Positions 16,164 to 25,613 are shown, counted from the first letter of the stretch. The stretch: DNA of 64,000 bases from Pseudoclavibacter triregionum (GCA_910822395.1 OU365335.1:1364001-1428000), one strand, 5' to 3'. A program made the numbers and translations. The notes: generated by a model not told the origin, from the letters alone.

Positions 16164-17738
16164 ATGGCCATCTTCGGGAACCTGTCGGTCCGCCTCACCG
16201 AGACCCTCGCGAATCTCCGCACCAAGGGCAAGCTCACGCCCGCCGACGTCGACGGCACCGTCCGCGAGATCCGCCGCGCCCTCCTCGAGGCCGACGTCGC
16301 GCTCCCGGTCGTCAAGGACTTCACCGCGCACGTCCGCGAGCGCGCGCTCGCCGACGACGTGAACAAGGCGCTCAACCCGGCGCAGCAGGTCGTCCAGATC
16401 GTCAACGACGAGCTCATCCGCATCCTCGGCGGCGAGGTGCGCCGCCTCGAGTTCGCGAAGACCCCGCCGACGGTCATCATGCTCGCGGGCCTCCAGGGCG
16501 CCGGAAAGACGACCCTCGCGGGCAAGCTCGCGAAGAAGCTCCGCGACGACAAGCACGCGCCGCTGCTCGTCGCCGCCGACCTCCAGCGCCCGAACGCCGT
16601 CACCCAGCTCCAGGTCGTCGGCGAGCAGGCCGGCGTCCACGTCTACGCGCCCGAGCCCGGCAACGGCGTCGGCGACCCCGTGAAGGTCGCGAAGGACGCC
16701 GTCCGCTACGCGCAGGACAAGCTCTACGACGTCGTCATCATCGACACCGCCGGCCGCCTCGGCGTCGACGCCGAGCTCATGAAGCAGGCGTCGAACATCC
16801 GCAAGGCGACGAACCCGGACGAGGTCCTCTTCGTCATCGACGCGATGATCGGCCAGGACGCCGTCGCGACGGCGAAGGCGTTCCAGGACGGCGTCGGCTT
16901 CACGGGCGTCGTGCTCTCGAAGCTCGACGGCGACGCGCGAGGCGGCGCGGCCCTCTCGGTCGCGCACGTCACGGGCAAGCCGATCATGTTCGCCTCGACG
17001 GGCGAGCGCCTCGACGAGTTCGAAGTCTTCCACCCCGACCGCATGGCGAGCCGCATCCTCGACATGGGCGACATCCTCACGCTCATCGAGCAGGCGCAGA
17101 AGGCATTCGACGAGCAGGAGGCGATGAAGGTCGCCGAGAAGCTCGCGACCGACGACTTCACGCTCGACGACTTCCTCCAGCAGATGCAGCAGCTGCGGAA
17201 GGCCGGCAACCTCAAGCGCATGCTCGGGATGCTCCCCGGCATGGGGCAGATGAAGGAGGCGCTCGAGAACTTCGACGAGCGCGAGATCAACCGCACCGAG
17301 GCGATCATCCAGTCGATGACGCCGGAGGAGCGGAGGAACCCGAAGATCCTCAACGGCTCGCGCCGCGCCCGCATCGCCCGAGGCTGCGGCCGCACGGTCA
17401 CCGACGTGAACGAGCTCGTGAAGCGCTTCGAGCAGGCCTCGAAGATGATGAAGCAGGTCGCCCGCGGCGGCACGCCGCAGATCCCCGGCATGCCCGGGAT
17501 GCCCGGCATGGGCGGCGGCCGCGCCGCGCAGCGCGCCGCGCAGAAGGGCAAGAAGAAGGGCCAGGCCCGCTCGGGCAACCCGGCCAAGCGCCAGCAGCAG
17601 GAGCTCGAGGCCGCGCAGCGGCCGCAGCCCGGCGCCGCGCTCGGCAAGGGCGCGGCCTTCGGCGGCCCCGCGGCGTCGATCCCCGGGCAGCCGACGGAGG
17701 AGGAGCTCGCGCAGCTCCAGAAGTTCCTCGGGCGCTAG
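16164..17738 (+). CDS. ffh: Signal recognition particle protein Ffh
   Basis: Ffh binds signal peptides and 4.5S RNA and delivers ribosomes to FtsY. The 524 residues comprise the N domain, the G domain with P-loop GLQGAGKTT (about 109-117), DTAGRLGVD (about 194) and SKLDGDARGG (about 252), and the methionine-rich M domain. The RNA-binding part reads SRRARIARGCGRTVTDVNEL, with a cysteine where most bacteria have serine. A long glycine/methionine then lysine/alanine-rich tail follows, longer than in E. coli. The SRP RNA gene is not seen in the window. Confidence 0.97.
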   Translation: MAIFGNLSVRLTETLANLRTKGKLTPADVDGTVREIRRALLEADVALPVVKDFTAHVRERALADDVNKALNPAQQVVQIVNDELIRILGGEVRRLEFAKTPPTVIMLAGLQGAGKTTLAGKLAKKLRDDKHAPLLVAADLQRPNAVTQLQVVGEQAGVHVYAPEPGNGVGDPVKVAKDAVRYAQDKLYDVVIIDTAGRLGVDAELMKQASNIRKATNPDEVLFVIDAMIGQDAVATAKAFQDGVGFTGVVLSKLDGDARGGAALSVAHVTGKPIMFASTGERLDEFEVFHPDRMASRILDMGDILTLIEQAQKAFDEQEAMKVAEKLATDDFTLDDFLQQMQQLRKAGNLKRMLGMLPGMGQMKEALENFDEREINRTEAIIQSMTPEERRNPKILNGSRRARIARGCGRTVTDVNELVKRFEQASKMMKQVARGGTPQIPGMPGMPGMGGGRAAQRAAQKGKKKGQARSGNPAKRQQQELEAAQRPQPGAALGKGAAFGGPAASIPGQPTEEELAQLQKFLGR

Positions 17739-17822
17739 CCTCCGCCGCTCGCCGGCCTGGGCGCCTCACCTCGGCCATCCGGTCCGCTGAGCGGCGCTCG
17801 ACGAAGCGTCGGCTCGCCTTGC

Positions 17823-17835
17823 TATCGTCGCGCCC
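17823..17835 (+). promoter_or_regulatory. -10 box for leaderless small membrane protein
   Basis: TATCGT at 17823-17828 is followed by 7 bases and a GTG at 17836. This supports GTG as the true start. Confidence 0.5.
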
Positions 17836-18114
17836 GTGAACCTCATCGCGGACCTCGACCTCGCCCTCCGCTCGCTCGCGGACCAGCTCGCGACCGCCGG
17901 CGGCACCTTCGATCCGGTGCCGTGGGTCGTCGGCGGCCTCATCGCGCTCGCGCTCGGCGCCTTCGCGCTCGTCGCCGTGAACCGGAACCGCGCGAAGAAG
18001 GACGCCGAGCTCCAGGCCGACGCCGCGGCCGACCGCGCCGCCGAGCGCGGCGTGGGCCAGGCCGACGCCGACGGCGACGGCCTCGTCGACGACTCCTGGA
18101 TGACGAAGCGCTAG
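17836..18114 (+). CDS. Small single-span membrane protein
   Basis: A 92-residue protein starting at GTG. It has an N-terminal amphipathic segment, one hydrophobic span (VPWVVGGLIALALGAFALVA) and a charged tail (NRNRAKKDAELQADAAADR) that should face the cytoplasm, ending in the acidic GDGLVDDSWMTKR. I recognise no family. It lies between ffh and rpsP, and a leaderless start supports that it is a real gene. Confidence 0.6.
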   Translation: MNLIADLDLALRSLADQLATAGGTFDPVPWVVGGLIALALGAFALVAVNRNRAKKDAELQADAAADRAAERGVGQADADGDGLVDDSWMTKR

Positions 18115-18322
18115 CCCGCGGGGGAGCGAGGGCCGCGCCCGACGCCGGCCGCCTCGCCGTGCGAGTGGCCGATCGGGCCGCGATCTGACAGGATAGGACG
18201 CTGACGAGCGCCGTCCGACCCTCTATCCGACGCGCCGACCGACCATCCGAGCCAACGCCGAGCGCGCCCCACGCGCTCCGCGCGACGTTCAACGCTCTTC
18301 ACTCACACCATTCAGGAGACAC

Positions 18323-18790
18323 GTGGCTGTCAAGATCCGCCTCAAGCGCCTCGGCAAGATCCGAGCGCCCTTCTACCGCATCGTCGTCGCCGACTCGCGC
18401 ACCAAGCGCGACGGCCGCGTCATCGAGGAGATCGGCAAGTACCACCCGACCGAGCACCCCTCCCTCATCGAGGTGAACTCGGAGCGCGCCCAGCACTGGC
18501 TCTCCGTCGGCGCGCAGCCGACCGAGGCCGTCGTCGCCCTCCTCAAGCTCTCGGGCGACTGGGGCAAGTTCACGGGCGAGGGCTCCACCGAGTCGACCAT
18601 CAAGGCTCCCGAGGCCAAGCCCGCCTTCGAGGCGGACGCCCAGAAGAAGCCGGTCCTCAAGCCCAAGGCCGAGCCGAAGGCGGAGGCCCCCAAGGCCGAC
18701 GACGCCGAGGCTCCGGCCGAGGACGCCGCCGAGCAGGCCGAGGCGCCCGCCGAGGACGCCGCCGCCGAGTCGGCCGAGGCCGAGGCGTAG
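18323..18790 (+). CDS. rpsP: 30S ribosomal protein S16
   Basis: S16 is an early-binding protein of the small subunit. The family core ([20 protein letters not shown], then [13 protein letters not shown]) fills the first 85 residues. The rest, about 70 residues, is a Lys/Pro then Ala/Glu-rich acidic tail ([19 protein letters not shown]), making the protein 155 residues, nearly twice the E. coli length. GTG 18323 follows an AGGAG site. It heads the rpsP - khpA - rimM group; the gap to khpA is 5 bases. The 208 bases upstream are non-coding and must hold its promoter. Confidence 0.95.
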   Translation: MAVKIRLKRLGKIRAPFYRIVVADSRTKRDGRVIEEIGKYHPTEHPSLIEVNSERAQHWLSVGAQPTEAVVALLKLSGDWGKFTGEGSTESTIKAPEAKPAFEADAQKKPVLKPKAEPKAEAPKADDAEAPAEDAAEQAEAPAEDAAAESAEAEA

Positions 18791-18795
18791 GCATC

Positions 18796-19026
18796 ATGCT
18801 GCGCGCCGCGCTCGAGCACCTCGTCCGGGGGATCGTCGATCACCCCGACGAGGTCCGCGTCGATCGCGTCCAGCAGGCCCGCGGCGAGGTCCTCGAGGTG
18901 CGCGTGCACCCCGAGGACCTCGGCCGGGTCATCGGACGTTCCGGCCGCACCGCGAAGGCGCTGCGGACGGTCGTCACCGCGCTCGCCGGCGGCGAGCGCA
19001 TCCGCGTCGACGTCGTCGACGCCTAG
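18796..19026 (+). CDS. khpA: KH-domain RNA-binding protein KhpA
   Basis: A 76-residue single KH domain. The RNA-gripping loop is GRSG in LGRVIGRSGRTAKALR. KhpA (YlqC) proteins bind RNA, often with KhpB, and influence cell division and small-RNA function in Gram-positive bacteria. It lies 5 bases after rpsP and 2 bases before rimM, the usual place for this gene. Confidence 0.92.
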   Translation: MLRAALEHLVRGIVDHPDEVRVDRVQQARGEVLEVRVHPEDLGRVIGRSGRTAKALRTVVTALAGGERIRVDVVDA

Positions 19027-19028
19027 CC

Positions 19029-19700
19029 GTGGCGCCCCGGCAGAGCGGCATCACGCAGCTGCGCGTCGGCCGCCTCACCAAGGCCCACGGGCTCAAGGGC
19101 GCGCTGAAGATCGAGCTCTACACGGATGAGCCCGAGCGCCGCTTCACCCCGGGCGCGAGCTTCAGCCTCCAGGTCCTCCCTGACAGCCCCTGGCACGGGA
19201 AGTCGATCGAGCTTCGCGAGCTGCGCTGGTACAACGGGCATCCCGTCGGCTTCTTCGAGGGCGTCGACGACCGCACCGCCGCGGAGACGCTCGCGAAGGC
19301 GATCCTCTGGGTCGACCAGGACGACGCCGAGGAGCTCGAGCCCGACACCTGGTACGACCACCAGCTCGTCGGCCTCGACGTCGTCGTCGACGGCGAGACC
19401 GTCGGCACCGTCGCGCGGGTCGACCACCTCCCCGCGCAGGACCTCATCGTCGTGTCGACCTCCGGCGAGGACGTCCTCGTGCCCTTCGTGCGCGCGATCG
19501 TCCCGACCGTCGACCTCGAGGCGGGGCGGATCGTCATGACTCCGCCGACCGGCCTCTTCGACCCCGACGCGGCGGAGGTCGCGCGCGACACCTCGGCGCC
19601 GACCGCGGACGCGGAGCTGGCCGAGGCTGCCGAGGCGGAGCCCGCCGAGCAGCCCGCCGCATCCGACGACGAGGGCGCCGACGCGCCCGCGGAGGCCTAG
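19029..19700 (+). CDS. rimM: Ribosome maturation factor RimM
   Basis: RimM helps assemble the head of the 30S subunit and binds S19. The 223 residues hold the N-terminal beta-barrel (LRVGRLTKAHGLKGALKIEL) and the PRC-barrel domain (DTWYDHQLVGLDVVVDGETV to VPFVRAIVPTVDLEAGRIVM). About 45 extra residues at the end are an Ala/Glu/Asp-rich acidic tail, like that of S16 in the same operon. The start is GTG, 2 bases after khpA. Confidence 0.95.
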   Translation: MAPRQSGITQLRVGRLTKAHGLKGALKIELYTDEPERRFTPGASFSLQVLPDSPWHGKSIELRELRWYNGHPVGFFEGVDDRTAAETLAKAILWVDQDDAEELEPDTWYDHQLVGLDVVVDGETVGTVARVDHLPAQDLIVVSTSGEDVLVPFVRAIVPTVDLEAGRIVMTPPTGLFDPDAAEVARDTSAPTADAELAEAAEAEPAEQPAASDDEGADAPAEA

Positions 19701-19707
19701 CCGCGCG

Positions 19708-21093
19708 ATGCGCTGGGTCGGCATCTCCTCGATCGTCGCGGGCATCGCGGGCTACGTCGTCATCCTCTTCGCGACCCAGACCCTCGGTGCCGAGCGCTTC
19801 GAGATCTTCAACGTCTTCTGGGGCCTCTTCTTCACGCTCCAGGGCATCGTCCAGGGCCTCATGCACGAGACGACGCGCGGCGTGCGCGCGCTCTCGCGGC
19901 CCGAGGACGTCGTCTCCCCGACGGACGAGCTCGAGGGCCCCGACGGCGCGCTCCTCGACGAGTACGAGGAGGGCGTCGACCGCCCCGTCGAGGTCGAGTC
20001 GGCCGAGGCGCAGCTCGCGACGGCGAAGGCGCAGCGGGGCGAGGGCATCCGCCCGCTCGGCATCGGCGGCGTCGTCGGCCTCATCGCCGGCGGCCTCGTG
20101 CTCGCGACGAGCCCGCTGTGGGCGTCCGCGATCCTGCCCGAGGGGCAGCGCGCGCTCGGCGTGGGCCTGCTCGCCGCGGCGGTCGCGATGGCCTCCGTGC
20201 AGGCGGTGTTCGCGGGGCTCCTCTCGGGCATCGGACGCTGGCGCGCCTACGCCGTCCTCATGATGATCGACGCGCTCGCCCGCGTCGCGGTCGCCGCCGT
20301 CGCGACGATGCTCGGCGACCCGATCACGGGCTTCCTCATCGCGACGATCGCGGGCGTCATCGCGGGGCCGATCATCATGCTCACGCCCGCCGGCCGCTCG
20401 GTGCTCGGCGCCCGCACCGACGTCGGCGCGGGGCAGTACCTCGCCCGCTCCGCGCAGGCCATGCTCGCGGCGAGCGCCGCGGCGATCCTCGTCGTGGGCT
20501 TCCCCGTCCTCATCAAGGCGACCCGTCCGGGTGCGGACCCGACGCTGCTCTCGAACCTCCTCCTCGCCGTGACGCTCACGCGCGCGCCGATCCTCATGCC
20601 GATCACGTCCTTCCAGAACGCGATCGTCGTGTACTTCGTCGACCGCCGCGACAAGGGCCGCGGCGTCGTGCTGCTCCCCGTCGCGGTCGTCCTCGCGATC
20701 GCCGCCATCGGCGCCGCGCTCGCGTGGATCGCGGGCCCGCCGATCATCGAGCTCATGGGCCGCGGCTTCTCGGTCGGCGGCAACGTGCTCGCCGCGCTCA
20801 CCTTCGTCGCGGGCCTCACCGGATGCCTCTTCGTCACCGGCTCGGCCGTGCTCGCGGGCGACCGCCACGGCATCTACGTCGCCGGATGGTGGGTCGCCTC
20901 GGGCGTCGCCATCGCCGCGCTCCTGCTCACCCCGGGCCTCGTGGTGGGCGTGTGCCTCGCGCTCGGCATCGGCCCGCTCGCGGGCTCGCTCGTGCACGTG
21001 CTCTTCGGGCTGCGCCCGGGCGATGCGGCCGCGGTCGCGGACCGCCCGGCCGGCGAGGACCTCGAGATGTCCGAGGTCGCCCCTACCGTGTGA
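19708..21093 (+). CDS. Flippase-like polytopic membrane protein
   Basis: A 461-residue protein with about twelve hydrophobic segments arranged like polysaccharide (Wzx/MATE-like) exporters. A soluble acidic loop (residues about 65-115, DELEGPDGALLDEYEEGVDR) interrupts the first part. No diagnostic motif is visible, and the substrate cannot be named. It starts 7 bases after rimM without a clear ribosome-binding site, and is probably transcribed with it. The order rimM - membrane protein - YbjN - trmD is not the usual rimM - trmD pair. Confidence 0.65.
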   Translation: MRWVGISSIVAGIAGYVVILFATQTLGAERFEIFNVFWGLFFTLQGIVQGLMHETTRGVRALSRPEDVVSPTDELEGPDGALLDEYEEGVDRPVEVESAEAQLATAKAQRGEGIRPLGIGGVVGLIAGGLVLATSPLWASAILPEGQRALGVGLLAAAVAMASVQAVFAGLLSGIGRWRAYAVLMMIDALARVAVAAVATMLGDPITGFLIATIAGVIAGPIIMLTPAGRSVLGARTDVGAGQYLARSAQAMLAASAAAILVVGFPVLIKATRPGADPTLLSNLLLAVTLTRAPILMPITSFQNAIVVYFVDRRDKGRGVVLLPVAVVLAIAAIGAALAWIAGPPIIELMGRGFSVGGNVLAALTFVAGLTGCLFVTGSAVLAGDRHGIYVAGWWVASGVAIAALLLTPGLVVGVCLALGIGPLAGSLVHVLFGLRPGDAAAVADRPAGEDLEMSEVAPTV

Positions 21094-21143
21094 TCGACCT
21101 CGGGGCCGCCGGATGGCCCCGACCGATCCGCCTGGAGGCGACC

Positions 21144-21659
21144 ATGACCGACGACCTCGACGCCGACGCGATCTCGAGCGAGCTCGCCGCCCTGCACGAC
21201 GGCGAACCCCTGCCGCCGCTCGAGCCGCTCCTGCCGCTGAGCCGCGAGCGCATCCGCGATGCGCTCGAAGCCCGCCGCACGCCGTACCGAGTCGATTCCG
21301 ACCTCGACATCGGGGTGAAGGGCGAGCACGGATTCGTGTGGGTGCTCGCGGAGGGCCAGTCGCACGAGATCCTCGTCCTGCGCGGATTCTGGTCGCGCCG
21401 GCTGCCGCTCGCCGAGCGCGACCGCCTCCTGGAGGCCGCGAACGACGACAACGGGGCCTACCGATGGCCGCGCTCGTGCGTCTTCGTCGACGACGAGGGG
21501 ACCGTCGGGATCCGCGCGGAGCACGTCGTCGACTTCGAGCTCGGGGTCACCGACGCCCAGCTCGACTATGCGGTCCACGGGGGGCTCTCCGCCGTCTTCG
21601 GCGCCTTCGCCCGCTACGCGGAGCGATTTCCGGAGCCCGGGCCCGAACCGGAGTGGTAG
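21144..21659 (+). CDS. YbjN domain-containing protein
   Basis: A 171-residue protein with a YbjN-like fold: an N-terminal helical part, then RIRDALEARRTPYRVDSDLD, GEHGFVWVLAEGQSHEIL, a central helix (ANDDNGAYRWPRSCVFVDDE) and VDFELGVTDAQLDYAVHGGL. YbjN proteins resemble secretion chaperones and affect motility and stress in E. coli; the role in actinobacteria is unknown. GGAGG lies 6 bases before ATG 21144. It overlaps no neighbour and lies upstream of trmD. Confidence 0.7.
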   Translation: MTDDLDADAISSELAALHDGEPLPPLEPLLPLSRERIRDALEARRTPYRVDSDLDIGVKGEHGFVWVLAEGQSHEILVLRGFWSRRLPLAERDRLLEAANDDNGAYRWPRSCVFVDDEGTVGIRAEHVVDFELGVTDAQLDYAVHGGLSAVFGAFARYAERFPEPGPEPEW

Positions 21660-21688
21660 TCGCGGGGCGGCATGAGGGCCGCGCCGCC

Positions 21689-21701
21689 TAGGGTGGAGCC
21701 C
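21689..21701 (+). promoter_or_regulatory. -10 box for leaderless trmD
   Basis: TAGGGT at 21689-21694 is followed by 7 bases and the ATG at 21702. This excludes the longer in-frame start at 21672, which lies upstream of the box. The block TAGGGTGGA-CCCATG is the same as at coaD. Confidence 0.6.
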
Positions 21702-22463
21702 ATGCGCGTCGACATCGTCACGATCTTCCCGAGCTTCTTCGACGTCCTCGACCTCTCGCTGCTCGGGAAGGCGCGCGAGCAGGGGCTCTTCGAGCTGCAG
21801 GTCCACGACCTCCGCGACTTCACGCACGACCGGCACCGCACCGTCGACGACACCCCGTACGGCGGGGGAGCGGGCATGGTCATGAAGCCCGAGCCGTGGG
21901 GCGAAGCGCTCGACCTCATCCTCGTCGACGAGCCCGCGCCCGCCGAGGGCGCCGAGCCCGGCCCCGACCAGCCGCTCGTCGTCTTCCCCTCGCCCGCCGG
22001 GCACGTCTTCACGCAGGCGACCGCGCGCCGCTTCGCGCAGGAGCGGCGGATCGTCTTCGGCTGCGGCCGCTACGAGGGCATCGACCAGCGCGTCTTCGAC
22101 CACGCGGCGACGCGGGCGCGCGTCGAGCTCGTGAGCCTCGGCGACTACGTCCTCAACGGCGGCGAGGTGGCGGTCATGGCCATGATCGAGGCCTTCGGGC
22201 GGCTCATCCCGGGCGTCGTCGGCAACCCGATGTCGCTCGTCGAGGAGTCGCACGAGGACGGCCTGCTCGAGTACCCGAGCTACACGAAGCCCGCCGAATG
22301 GCGCGGGCTCGAGGTGCCGCCCGTGCTCCTCTCCGGCCACCACGGCAACGTGGCGGCCTGGCGCCGCGAGCAGCAGCTCGAGCGCACGCGCCGCGTGCGG
22401 CCGGATCTCCTCCCGCCGGAGGCCGAGCCGTGCGCCGCGGCGCCGGAGCGCCGGGGGAGCTGA
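21702..22463 (+). CDS. trmD: tRNA (guanine-N1)-methyltransferase TrmD
   Basis: TrmD methylates G37 next to the anticodon with S-adenosylmethionine and prevents frameshifting. The 253 residues begin [20 protein letters not shown]. The knotted SPOUT core shows [32 protein letters not shown] and [15 protein letters not shown], and the C-terminal helix has [15 protein letters not shown]. The partner gene rimM is 2 kb upstream, separated by two extra genes. Confidence 0.96.
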   Translation: MRVDIVTIFPSFFDVLDLSLLGKAREQGLFELQVHDLRDFTHDRHRTVDDTPYGGGAGMVMKPEPWGEALDLILVDEPAPAEGAEPGPDQPLVVFPSPAGHVFTQATARRFAQERRIVFGCGRYEGIDQRVFDHAATRARVELVSLGDYVLNGGEVAVMAMIEAFGRLIPGVVGNPMSLVEESHEDGLLEYPSYTKPAEWRGLEVPPVLLSGHHGNVAAWRREQQLERTRRVRPDLLPPEAEPCAAAPERRGS

Positions 22464-22471
22464 GCCCGGCC

Positions 22472-23104
22472 GTGGGCGCGGAGCCGGAGCGCGATCGCGA
22501 GCTCGAGCGCGAGCTCGCTCGGATCGGGCGCGGCGACGAGGCCGGCGGCTGGGGCGTCGACCGCGCCGCGAGCGCATCGCAGGACGCCGCCGCGGACGAC
22601 GACCGCGCCGGCGACTCGACGAGCCGCGACGGCGCGCGCCTCAGCCCCGTCTTCCCCCCGCTCCGGGGCCAGCTGCCGTGGGCCGTCGCGGCCTTCGCGA
22701 TCCTCGCCCTCGTCGGCTCGCTCGCCTGGGCGGGCGCCCTCCGCTTCGTCGTGGACCCCTACGGCATCCGCGCGCAGGTCGTCGCGGCGGCGCGGGAGGT
22801 CCCCTCGGCCGTGCGGATCCTCGACCTCGGCGCGCGGCTGCCCTGGGACGACGTCGTCCGCGTCCACGTCATCGTCGGCGACGAGGTCGGACCGCAGACC
22901 GACACGAGCCTCATCGACGGCGCCGTCGCGAGCCTCGAGGCGCAGGGCGTCGACGGGCGCCGCTTCGCGATCTGCCCGTACTTCGCCGACGGGGCGCCGG
23001 CTGGGCCGGGCGGGCGGTACGGCGTGAGCAGCCTGCACCGGCATCCGCCGTGTCCGCCGTACGCGGACCTCGCCGATCCCGACTGGGAGGACGCCCGCGG
23101 CTAG
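22472..23104 (+). CDS. Single-span membrane protein, unknown function
   Basis: A 210-residue protein with an acidic cytoplasmic region, one membrane span (LPWAVAAFAILALVGSLAWA) and an outside domain of about 115 residues containing RVHVIVGDEVGPQTDTSLID and two cysteines near the end. No family is recognised. The start is taken as GTG 22472, 8 bases after trmD and with GGGGGAG upstream; GTG 22430, inside trmD, is possible. Confidence 0.6.
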   Translation: MGAEPERDRELERELARIGRGDEAGGWGVDRAASASQDAAADDDRAGDSTSRDGARLSPVFPPLRGQLPWAVAAFAILALVGSLAWAGALRFVVDPYGIRAQVVAAAREVPSAVRILDLGARLPWDDVVRVHVIVGDEVGPQTDTSLIDGAVASLEAQGVDGRRFAICPYFADGAPAGPGGRYGVSSLHRHPPCPPYADLADPDWEDARG

Positions 23105-23119
23105 CGGGAGCGGGGGGCG

Positions 23120-23899
23120 CTACGCCTCGAGGAACCCGCGATCCGTGAGGATGACCGGCTCGCCCTCGGTGATCGCCACCGTGTGCTCCGAGTGGGCGCC
23201 GCGCGAGCCGTCCGCGCCGAGGAGGGTCCAGCCGTCGGCCGCCTTCGCGAGGCGGTTCGTCGTCATGTTGAACCACGGCTCGATGGCGAGGACGAGGCCC
23301 GGCTCGAGGTGCATGCCCCGCTTCGCGCGGCCGCGGTTCGGCACCGAGGGCTCCTGGTGCATCGTGCGGCCGACGCCGTGGCCGCCGAACTCGACGTTGA
23401 CCGGGTAGCCGTACGACTTCGCGACCTCGCCGATCGCGTGCGAGATGTCGCCGAGGCGGTTGCCGGCGCGCGCCTCGGCGATGCCCGCCGCGAGCGCCTC
23501 CTCGGTGCAGCGGATGAGGCGGAGGTCCTCCTCGCGGGGCGTCCCGACGACGAAGGAGATCGCCGAGTCGGCGACCCAGCCGTCGACGCTCACCGCGAAG
23601 TCGAGCGTGAGGAGGTCACCGTCCTGCAGCGCGTAGTCGTGCGGGCGGCCGTGGAGCACGGCCTCGTTCACGGAGGTGCAGATGACGTAGGCGAAGGGGC
23701 CCGCGCCGAAGGAGGGCGCGTAGTCGAGGTAGCAGCTCTCGGCGCCGCGGGCCCGGATCATCTCGTGCGCGCGGGCGTCGATCTCGAGGAGGTTCGTCCC
23801 CACGGCCGTCTCGGACTTCAGGGTGTGGAGGACCTCGGCGACAAAGCGGCCCGCGGCGCGCATCTCGTCGATCTCGGCGGGGGTGCGCAGCTCGATCAT
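23120..23899 (-). CDS. map: Type I methionine aminopeptidase
   Basis: Map removes the initiator methionine from new proteins. The 259 residues carry the full metal site D100, D111, H174, E207 and E238, plus the catalytic H83 (VLHGRPHD) and HGVGRTMHQEP. The N-terminus lacks the SH3-binding zinc extension found in a second actinobacterial Map. The gene is convergent to the trmD group. The start at 23899 is fixed by a -10 box 7 bases upstream. Confidence 0.95.
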   Translation of the reverse strand: MIELRTPAEIDEMRAAGRFVAEVLHTLKSETAVGTNLLEIDARAHEMIRARGAESCYLDYAPSFGAGPFAYVICTSVNEAVLHGRPHDYALQDGDLLTLDFAVSVDGWVADSAISFVVGTPREEDLRLIRCTEEALAAGIAEARAGNRLGDISHAIGEVAKSYGYPVNVEFGGHGVGRTMHQEPSVPNRGRAKRGMHLEPGLVLAIEPWFNMTTNRLAKAADGWTLLGADGSRGAHSEHTVAITEGEPVILTDRGFLEA

Positions 23900-23912
23900 G
23901 CCGACCAGGCTA
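23900..23912 (-). promoter_or_regulatory. -10 box for leaderless map
   Basis: TAGCCT on the minus strand (complement of 23907-23912) lies 7 bases before the ATG at 23899. Confidence 0.55.
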
Positions 23913-23975
23913 TCGCCGCAGGCAACGGGCAGGTCACGGATCGCGTCGCGGGACGAGTTCTCGGGACGCCTCCAA

Positions 23976-23988
23976 TAGCGTGGGGCGC
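23976..23988 (+). promoter_or_regulatory. -10 box for leaderless membrane protein gene
   Basis: TAGCGT at 23976-23981 is followed by 7 bases and ATG 23989. The GTG at 23980 overlaps the box, so it is not the start. Confidence 0.55.
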
Positions 23989-25056
23989 ATGACCGCTCGA
24001 ACGCTCGTCCATCGGCTCCTGCTCCCGGCCGTGCTCGTCATCCCCGCGCTCATCTTCGCGGGATGGCTCATCCGGGGCGCCCAGGGCTCCGAGCTGCTCG
24101 CCGTCCTCCTCGGGTCGCCGGCGTGCCTCATCCTGCTCGCCGGCCTCTCCGGCGTCGTGTGGGCCCGGCCGGACGTGCGCGAGGACCGCGCCGTCTCCGG
24201 CCGCGACGTGGCGATCCTCGGCGCCGTCTGGGCGCTGTGGATCCTCGGCGCGCTGCTTCCGGCACCCGCCGGCCCGATCCTCCTCGCCGTGGCCGTCGTC
24301 TCGACGGTCGTCGCCGTCATCCTCGAGGCCCTCCAGCTCAAGAAGGTCGTGAAGGGCCGCCTCGACGCCCAGCTCGACCACCTCCGCAGCCAGGGCGCGA
24401 ACCCGACCTGGGGCACACCCCGCACGCGCGCGCCGCGCGACGGCGCCGGCACGATCATCGAGGGCAAGGTCTCGCCGACGCCCGCGGCCGCCGCGGCCTC
24501 CCGCGAGACGATGTCGGGTGAGCGCGCCCGCTCGGCCGCCCCCGCCGCGCACCCGGCCGACGAGGAGCTCGGCCTCTCGGAGTCGGGCGTCGAGGCGCCC
24601 GCGCAGCCGGCTGCCGACTCGGCCGCGGCGTGTGCCGCCGCGACGGGCGCGGCCTCCGCCGCCGACGCCACGGGCGCCTCCGCGACCGCCGGCGACGCCT
24701 CCGCACCCGCCGCGCCCCGCCTCTCGAGCGACCCCGCCTCGCCCGACGACGCCCCCGCCGCCCAGGACGGTCGCGCCCGCTACGACGCGAGCGGCGTGAA
24801 CCGCGGCCCCGGCCCCGAGCCGACCGGCCCCTTCATGGACGGGGCGATGCCCGGCTCGACCCGCACGGGCGCCGGCGAGCTGCCCGAGACCGACTCGACG
24901 CGCCCCGGCGTGAACTTCGGCTATAACAAGGCGCCCGCCTCGCCGACCTGGGATCCCTCCCGGCCCGTCGGCCACCGCGGCGTCGCCCCGAAGCCCGCCG
25001 CGGACGCCTCCGACGCGGGCGAGCAGGACGACGAGCGTTCCGCCTCCGGCGTGTAG
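23989..25056 (+). CDS. Membrane protein with long low-complexity tail
   Basis: A 355-residue protein. The first 115 residues hold four hydrophobic segments ([56 protein letters not shown] and [20 protein letters not shown]). After a short basic stretch comes a 220-residue Ala/Pro/Ser/Asp-rich, probably disordered region. No family is recognised. It is divergent from map, with the -10 boxes of the two genes about 65 bases apart. Confidence 0.65.
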   Translation: MTARTLVHRLLLPAVLVIPALIFAGWLIRGAQGSELLAVLLGSPACLILLAGLSGVVWARPDVREDRAVSGRDVAILGAVWALWILGALLPAPAGPILLAVAVVSTVVAVILEALQLKKVVKGRLDAQLDHLRSQGANPTWGTPRTRAPRDGAGTIIEGKVSPTPAAAAASRETMSGERARSAAPAAHPADEELGLSESGVEAPAQPAADSAAACAAATGAASAADATGASATAGDASAPAAPRLSSDPASPDDAPAAQDGRARYDASGVNRGPGPEPTGPFMDGAMPGSTRTGAGELPETDSTRPGVNFGYNKAPASPTWDPSRPVGHRGVAPKPAADASDAGEQDDERSASGV

Positions 25057-25098
25057 CCCCCGGCATCCCGACCTCTCGACATCCCCGCAATGACGGGG

Positions 25099-25135
25099 GA
25101 GCGGCCCGCTGCGGCACTTGCCGGGCGGGCCGCTC
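25099..25135. terminator. GC-rich hairpin between membrane gene and rplS
   Basis: GAGCGGCCCGC at 25099-25109 pairs perfectly with GCGGGCCGCTC at 25125-25135. It lies 43 bases after the upstream stop, so it may be a terminator without a T-run. Its loop holds the proposed -35 box of rplS, so a regulatory role is also possible. Confidence 0.45.
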
Positions 25136-25147
25136 GCATGGCACAAT
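25118..25147 (+). promoter_or_regulatory. rplS promoter
   Basis: TTGCCG at 25118-25123 and CACAAT at 25142-25147 are separated by 18 bases, a good housekeeping sigma promoter. It would give a leader of about 110 bases before rplS. Confidence 0.5.
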
Positions 25148-25265
25148 GGCTCCTTGTGCCGCGCGGCCGCGCTCTGCCATCGGGGAGCCAGGCCATCACC
25201 GCGTCGCCCCTCAATCTCAACCCTCAGCGCGCAGTCGACCGATGGCGAGTGCAGAGAGCGACATC

Positions 25266-25613
25266 ATGAACCTCATCGACGTCCTGGACCAGTCCTCCCT
25301 CAAGCAGGACATCCCCGACTTCCGCCCCGGCGACACCGTCAAGGTGCACGTGAACATCGTCGAGGGCAACCGCAGCCGTATCCAGGTCTTCCAGGGCGTC
25401 GTCCTGGGCCGCCAGGGGTCGGGCGTCCGCGAGACCTTCACGGTCCGCAAGGTCAGCTTCCAGGTCGGCGTCGAGCGCCAGTTCCCGGTGCACTCGCCGA
25501 TCATCGACAAGATCGAGCTCGTCTCCCGCGGTGAGGTCCGCCGCGCGAAGCTGTACTACCTCCGCGGCCGCCGCGGCAAGGCCGCCAAGATCCGCGAGAA
25601 GCGCGAGAACTAG
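25266..25613 (+). CDS. rplS: 50S ribosomal protein L19
   Basis: L19 sits at the subunit interface. The 115 residues match the family along their length ([40 protein letters not shown], then [20 protein letters not shown]). ATG 25266 gives the standard N-terminus [15 protein letters not shown]; the longer open frame upstream is leader. The genes that usually follow in actinobacteria (lepB, rnhB) are absent here: 14 bases after the stop an insertion sequence begins. Confidence 0.97.
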   Translation: MNLIDVLDQSSLKQDIPDFRPGDTVKVHVNIVEGNRSRIQVFQGVVLGRQGSGVRETFTVRKVSFQVGVERQFPVHSPIIDKIELVSRGEVRRAKLYYLRGRRGKAAKIREKREN

